From Ardenticatenaceae bacterium (GTDB lineage: Bacteria; Chloroflexota; Anaerolineae; Promineifilales; Promineifilaceae), in contig JACKCD010000032.1 in the NCBI GenBank assembly GCA_020634215.1, positions 1-64,000 of the forward strand: DNA of 64,000 nucleotides, in the 5' to 3' direction. Shown piece by piece: positions 61,039 to 64,000 of the stretch. A program made the position numbers and the translations under genes. Within the stretch, counting starts at the first letter, position 1; each line of letters begins with the position of its first letter. Below the pieces are notes generated by a model, which did no database searches, was not told where the DNA came from, and saw only the letters and a list, made by a program, of their open reading frames with translations.

Positions 61039-62949
61039 ATGTCAAATAAACTCTACAATCAGAAAAAACGAATACTTTTAACCCTTTTCGGGCTGCTGCT
61101 GGTCAGCATTCAGCTAGCCAGTGCCGCCCCCGGCAACATCGAGCGCGTCTCCGTCGACAGCAATGGCAACGAGGGGAATGGAAGTAGCTTTCTCCCCAGC
61201 ATTAGTGGCGACGGCCGTTTTGTTGCCTTCGAGTCCCGTGCCAGCAACCTCGTCAGCGATGGCATCAATAGAGTCCACATCTTTGTCCACGACCGGCAAA
61301 CAGGCACAACCAGCCTCGTCTCCGTCGACAGCAGCGGCATTCAGGGGAATACCAGTAGCGAGCACCCAAGCATCAGCAACGATGGCCGTTTCGTTGCCTT
61401 TAAGTCCGGTGCCAGCAATCTTGTTCACGGCGACACCAATGGCGTGGCCGACATCTTCGTCCATGATCGGCAAGTAGGTACGACCAGCCGCGTCTCTGTG
61501 GACAGCAGCGGCAGCCAAGGGAATGACGATAGCTATAACCCTAGCATCAGCGGCGACGGCCGTTTTGTCGCCTTCGAGTCCGATGCCAGAAACCTTGTCA
61601 GCGACGACACCAATGGCCGCAGCGACATCTTTGTCCACGACCGGCAAACAGGAATAACTAGCCGCGTCTCTGTGGACAGCAGCGGCATTCAAGGAAATCA
61701 AGTTAGCTTGTACCCCAGCATCAGCGGCGACGGTCGTTTTGTCGCCTTCGCTTCCTGGGCCAGCAACCTCGTTAGCGGCGACACCAATGGCACTCTCGGC
61801 ATCTTTGTCCACGACCGGCAAATAGGAACGACTAGCCGCGTCTCCGTCGACAGCAGCGGCAACGAGGGGAATGGTCACAGCTATAACCCCAGCATCAGTG
61901 GCGACGGCCGTTTTGTCGCCTTCCGCTCCTATGCCAGCAACCTCGTCAGTGGCGACACCAATGGCTCTTACGATGTCTTTGTCCACGACCGGCAAACAGG
62001 AACGACCAGCCGCGTCTCTGTCGACAGCAGCGGCAACGAGGGGAATGGCAGCAGCCATTCCCCCAGTATCAGCGGCGATGGCCGTTTTGTTGCCTTCTCC
62101 TCCGAAGCCAGCAACCTCATCAGCAGCGACACCAGTGGCACTTTCGATATCTTTGTCCATGACCGACAAACAGGAACAACCAGCCGGGTCTCCGTCAACA
62201 GCAGCGGCAATGAGGGGAATGGCGGCAGCGGTTTTCCTAGCATCAGCGGCGACAGCCATTTTATCGCTTTCCAATCCAGTGCCAGTAACCTTGTCAGTGG
62301 CGACAACAACAATACAGGCGACATCTTTGTTGCTGAACAAGCTGTGACCGACCCTAACGCCGCCAGTTGCGATCCTGCCTCCGGCTTTAATGCCATTTAC
62401 GGCACGCCCGGCAACGACAAGCTTCAAGGCACCCCCGGCAACGACATAATCATCGGCTATGGCGGCAATGACCGCCTCGAAGGGCTGGGCGGCAACGATT
62501 GCCTGATCGGTGGTCCCGGCAATGACCAGCTTTATGGCGGTGAAGGCAACGACATCCTGTGGGGTGGCGAACTGGATAACAGCACCGTTTATGACAGCCA
62601 AGACCGCGACAAGCTGTATGGCAACGACGGCGACGACGAGATGCACGGCGGTGGCGACAAAGACCGTCTGGACGGCAACAACGGCGACGATGCCATGTAC
62701 GGCGACGACGGCGACGATACGATGGTGGGGCATAAGGGCGACGACACCCTGTATGGCGGCAACGGCCGTGACAACATGCGTGGCGATGATGGCGGCGACA
62801 TGATGTATGGGGAGGCGGGGGATGACAGGCTCTACGGCCGGCAGGGGAATGACACCCTCGACGGCGGCGATGACAACGACCAGCTTGACGGCAGCGCGGG
62901 GACGGATACCTGTATAGATGGGGAAAAGTTGAAGAGTTGTGAGCTGTAG
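61039..62949 (+). CDS. Secreted PD40-like repeat protein with C-terminal RTX repeats
   Basis: 636-residue exported protein. After the signal peptide (ILLTLFGLLLVSIQLASAA) come seven copies of a unit of about 58 residues whose core is PSISGDGRFVAF, ASNLVSGDTNG and DIFVHDRQTGTTSRVSVDSS, a TolB/WD40-like beta-propeller pattern probably giving a seven-bladed propeller. Residues about 455-625 are RTX nonapeptides (GGNDRLEGLGGNDCLIGGPG, GNDQLYGGEGNDILWGG) that bind calcium and are common in secreted or surface proteins. The gene has a near-identical partner immediately downstream. The repeated GACGGCCGTTTTG encodes conserved Asp-Gly-Arg-Phe and is not counted as the dispersed palindrome. Confidence 0.88.
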   Translation: MSNKLYNQKKRILLTLFGLLLVSIQLASAAPGNIERVSVDSNGNEGNGSSFLPSISGDGRFVAFESRASNLVSDGINRVHIFVHDRQTGTTSLVSVDSSGIQGNTSSEHPSISNDGRFVAFKSGASNLVHGDTNGVADIFVHDRQVGTTSRVSVDSSGSQGNDDSYNPSISGDGRFVAFESDARNLVSDDTNGRSDIFVHDRQTGITSRVSVDSSGIQGNQVSLYPSISGDGRFVAFASWASNLVSGDTNGTLGIFVHDRQIGTTSRVSVDSSGNEGNGHSYNPSISGDGRFVAFRSYASNLVSGDTNGSYDVFVHDRQTGTTSRVSVDSSGNEGNGSSHSPSISGDGRFVAFSSEASNLISSDTSGTFDIFVHDRQTGTTSRVSVNSSGNEGNGGSGFPSISGDSHFIAFQSSASNLVSGDNNNTGDIFVAEQAVTDPNAASCDPASGFNAIYGTPGNDKLQGTPGNDIIIGYGGNDRLEGLGGNDCLIGGPGNDQLYGGEGNDILWGGELDNSTVYDSQDRDKLYGNDGDDEMHGGGDKDRLDGNNGDDAMYGDDGDDTMVGHKGDDTLYGGNGRDNMRGDDGGDMMYGEAGDDRLYGRQGNDTLDGGDDNDQLDGSAGTDTCIDGEKLKSCEL

Positions 62950-62960
62950 GTATTCGCCCA

Positions 62961-63007
62961 AGACCTGACAGGTTGGCATTCGCAGAATGCAAAAACCTGT
63001 CAGGTCT
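62961..63007 (+). terminator. Strong hairpin between the two paralogues
   Basis: AGACCTGACAGGTT (62961-62974) pairs perfectly with AACCTGTCAGGTCT (62994-63007), and GCATTC/GAATGC form an inner helix. It begins 11 bases after the stop codon, so it is a probable terminator or mRNA processing hairpin. Confidence 0.7.
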
Positions 63008-63058
63008 GATTCGGTTCAGCAGATAGGGGGGAAGTTACTCAATAACAGGAGCAATATC

Positions 63059-64000
63059 ATGAAAAACAAACTTTATAATCACAAAAAACGTATACTCTTA
63101 ACCTTTTTCGGGCTGCTGCTCATCAGCTTCCAGCTAGCCAGCGCCGCCCCCGGCGACATTGAGCGCGTCTCGGTGGACAGCAACGGCAATCAGTGGGGCC
63201 ATTTCAGCGGCCTCGGCGATGCCCTCAATATTAGCAGCGACGGTCGTTATGTCGCCTTTGATTCCTTTGCCCGCACCCTCGTTAATGGCACTAGCTATGA
63301 CATAATCCATATCTTTGTCCACGACCGCCAAACGGGAAAGACTAACCGCGTCTCTGTCGACAGCAGTGACAACCCTGGGAATGATAACAGCGATGCTCCC
63401 AGCATCAGCGGCGACGGCCGTTTTGTTGCCTTCGATTCTCTTGCCAGCAACTTCGTTAGCGGCGACACTAATGGCAATCACGACGTCTTTGTTCACGACC
63501 TACAAACAAGAACAACCAGCCGTGTTTCCGTGCACAGCAGCGGCAGCCAGGGGAATAATGCCAGTCAGGCTGCCAGCATAAGCAGTAACGGCCGTTTTGT
63601 CGCCTTCGAGTCCTATGCTAGCAACCTTGTCAGTGGCGACAGCAATAGCCGCCCCGACATCTTTGTCCATGATCGGCAAGTGGGAACAACCAGCCGTGTC
63701 TCCGTAGATAGCAGCGGCAGCGAGGGGAACGACTATAGCTTTGCCCCCAGCATCAGCAGCGACGGCCGTTTTGTCGCTTTCCAGTCCCGTGCCAGTAACC
63801 TCGTCAGCGGCGACAGCAATGGGGCTTACGACATCTTTGTCCACGACCAACAAATGGGAACAACCAGCCGCGTCTCCGTAGACAGCAACGGCAGTGAGGC
63901 AAATGGCGAAAGCCTTAACGCCAGCATCAGCGGCGACGGCCGTTTTGTCGCTTTCCAGTCCCGCGCCAGTAACCTCGTCAGCGACGATACAAATAACGCA
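63059..64000 (+). CDS. Second PD40-like repeat protein, truncated by the window end
   Basis: An ATG after CAGGAGCAATATC opens a frame of 314 codons that runs off the window. The signal peptide (KRILLTFFGLLLISFQLASA) and leader are nearly identical to the gene at 61039, and the repeats continue in the same form (PSISGDGRFVAFDSLASNFV, DIFVHDRQVGTTSRVSVDSS). It is a tandem paralogue; whether it ends in RTX repeats is not visible. Confidence 0.9.
   Translation, partial: MKNKLYNHKKRILLTFFGLLLISFQLASAAPGDIERVSVDSNGNQWGHFSGLGDALNISSDGRYVAFDSFARTLVNGTSYDIIHIFVHDRQTGKTNRVSVDSSDNPGNDNSDAPSISGDGRFVAFDSLASNFVSGDTNGNHDVFVHDLQTRTTSRVSVHSSGSQGNNASQAASISSNGRFVAFESYASNLVSGDSNSRPDIFVHDRQVGTTSRVSVDSSGSEGNDYSFAPSISSDGRFVAFQSRASNLVSGDSNGAYDIFVHDQQMGTTSRVSVDSNGSEANGESLNASISGDGRFVAFQSRASNLVSDDTNNA

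Larger units (their letters stand above)
1..64000. repeat. Dispersed highly iterated palindrome AACGGCCGTT, about 90 copies
   Basis: The exact decamer AACGGCCGTT recurs through the whole window (for example 14, 2294, 4535, 8006, 17096, 20194, 24601, 33050, 44098, 46351, 53015, 58436), about one per 700 bases, with further one-base variants such as GACGGCCGTT or AACGGCCGTC. It lies inside genes on both strands and in spacers. In coding sequence its three frames read Thr-Ala-Val, Asn-Gly-Arg or Arg-Pro, which explains the frequent ETAVS, KTAVF, NGR and KRPF strings in the proteins. Copies are absent or very rare between about 39.6 and 42.2 kb and sparse in 25.5-29.3 kb and 59-64 kb. The count was made by eye. 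Confidence 0.95.

Noticed and set aside
61114..62979. Long open frame on the minus strand opposite the propeller gene
   Set aside because: It mirrors the repeats of the plus-strand gene, has no ribosome site and no sensible domain; it is open because the repeat unit lacks minus-strand stops.
61210..63950. Repeated GACGGCCGTTTTG as copies of the dispersed palindrome
   Set aside because: Each encodes the conserved Asp-Gly-Arg-Phe of the propeller repeat and is explained by duplication of that repeat.
1..64000. The palindrome as a transcription-factor operator
   Set aside because: Most copies are deep inside coding sequences of unrelated genes on both strands, which does not fit a promoter-bound regulator.
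1..64000. tRNA, rRNA or complete insertion sequences
   Set aside because: No cloverleaf, rRNA segment, or transposase with terminal repeats was found by reading; the only recombinase is the tyrosine type at 11981-13042.

Overview
The window looks like chromosomal DNA of an uncultured, probably aerobic or facultative member of the Chloroflexota (Anaerolineae-like). The pointers are Ser/Thr/Pro-rich lipoproteins with repeated V-E-V-T stalks, a giant BTAD/AAA/TPR regulator, ABC-2 exporters with two six-helix permeases, and a phenylacetyl-CoA epoxidase pathway. Taxonomy is inference from gene style; no rRNA or tRNA gene was seen.

Layout. 0-7 kb: an incomplete reading frame, a ClpA/B/C-type AAA+ unfoldase, a GH20 hexosaminidase followed by a candidate structured RNA and a strong terminator, then an ABC-2 exporter operon. 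7-13 kb: a TerB-like protein, a sulfurtransferase with a small membrane protein, two lipoproteins (one with LysM) and a tyrosine recombinase. 13-22 kb: a branched-chain aminotransferase and a phenylacetate operon (paaK, paaA, a tandem-duplicated paaB, paaC, paaD, an EthD-like gene, paaG, paaH), ending in a deoxynucleoside kinase-MazG fusion. 22-30 kb: a membrane Fe-S/flavin oxidoreductase fusion, an orphan type II thioesterase, a GH3 glucosidase, a MATE exporter and an OsmC protein. 30-39.7 kb: a sulfatase-esterase fusion, an LtaS-like membrane sulfatase, a YceI lipoprotein, a broken hisA, a broken VOC gene, intact hisF and a PMT-like glycosyltransferase. 39.7-42 kb: an SDR, a hypothetical gene and a roadblock/LC7 gene, all lacking the genome's signature palindrome. 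42-50 kb: an arginine-decarboxylase-like enzyme, a solute-binding/OmpA fusion, a solute-binding/VWA lipoprotein and an MgtC/DUF4010 membrane protein. 50-55.5 kb: desaturase, long-chain-type acyl-CoA dehydrogenase, ornithine-cyclodeaminase-like protein and a tightly coupled MazG/acidic protein/SDR operon. 55.6-64 kb: the BTAD regulator, a small protein, and secreted repeat proteins, including two tandem paralogues with beta-propeller-type repeats (the first ending in RTX repeats).

The most striking signal is not a gene. The palindrome AACGGCCGTT occurs roughly 90 times by eye, in genes and spacers, in all reading frames and on both strands; under 0.1 copy would be expected by chance. At most copies the top strand switches from G-rich on the left to C-rich on the right, whatever the direction of the host gene. 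In four copies counted by hand, 40-base flanks gave 21G/5C then 4G/21C; 16G/8C then 6G/19C; 19G/8C then 5G/22C; and 21G/7C then 4G/17C. This resembles the cyanobacterial HIP1 octamer in abundance, but with an added local strand-asymmetry switch for which I know no description.

A second layer is a set of intergenic inverted repeats built from short iterated words (for example GATTGGA, GGTAATC, AAGTAAC, CACAGAG, GTGCGTG). They fill many gene junctions and often supply the stop codon of a flanking gene; one lies inside a coding sequence.
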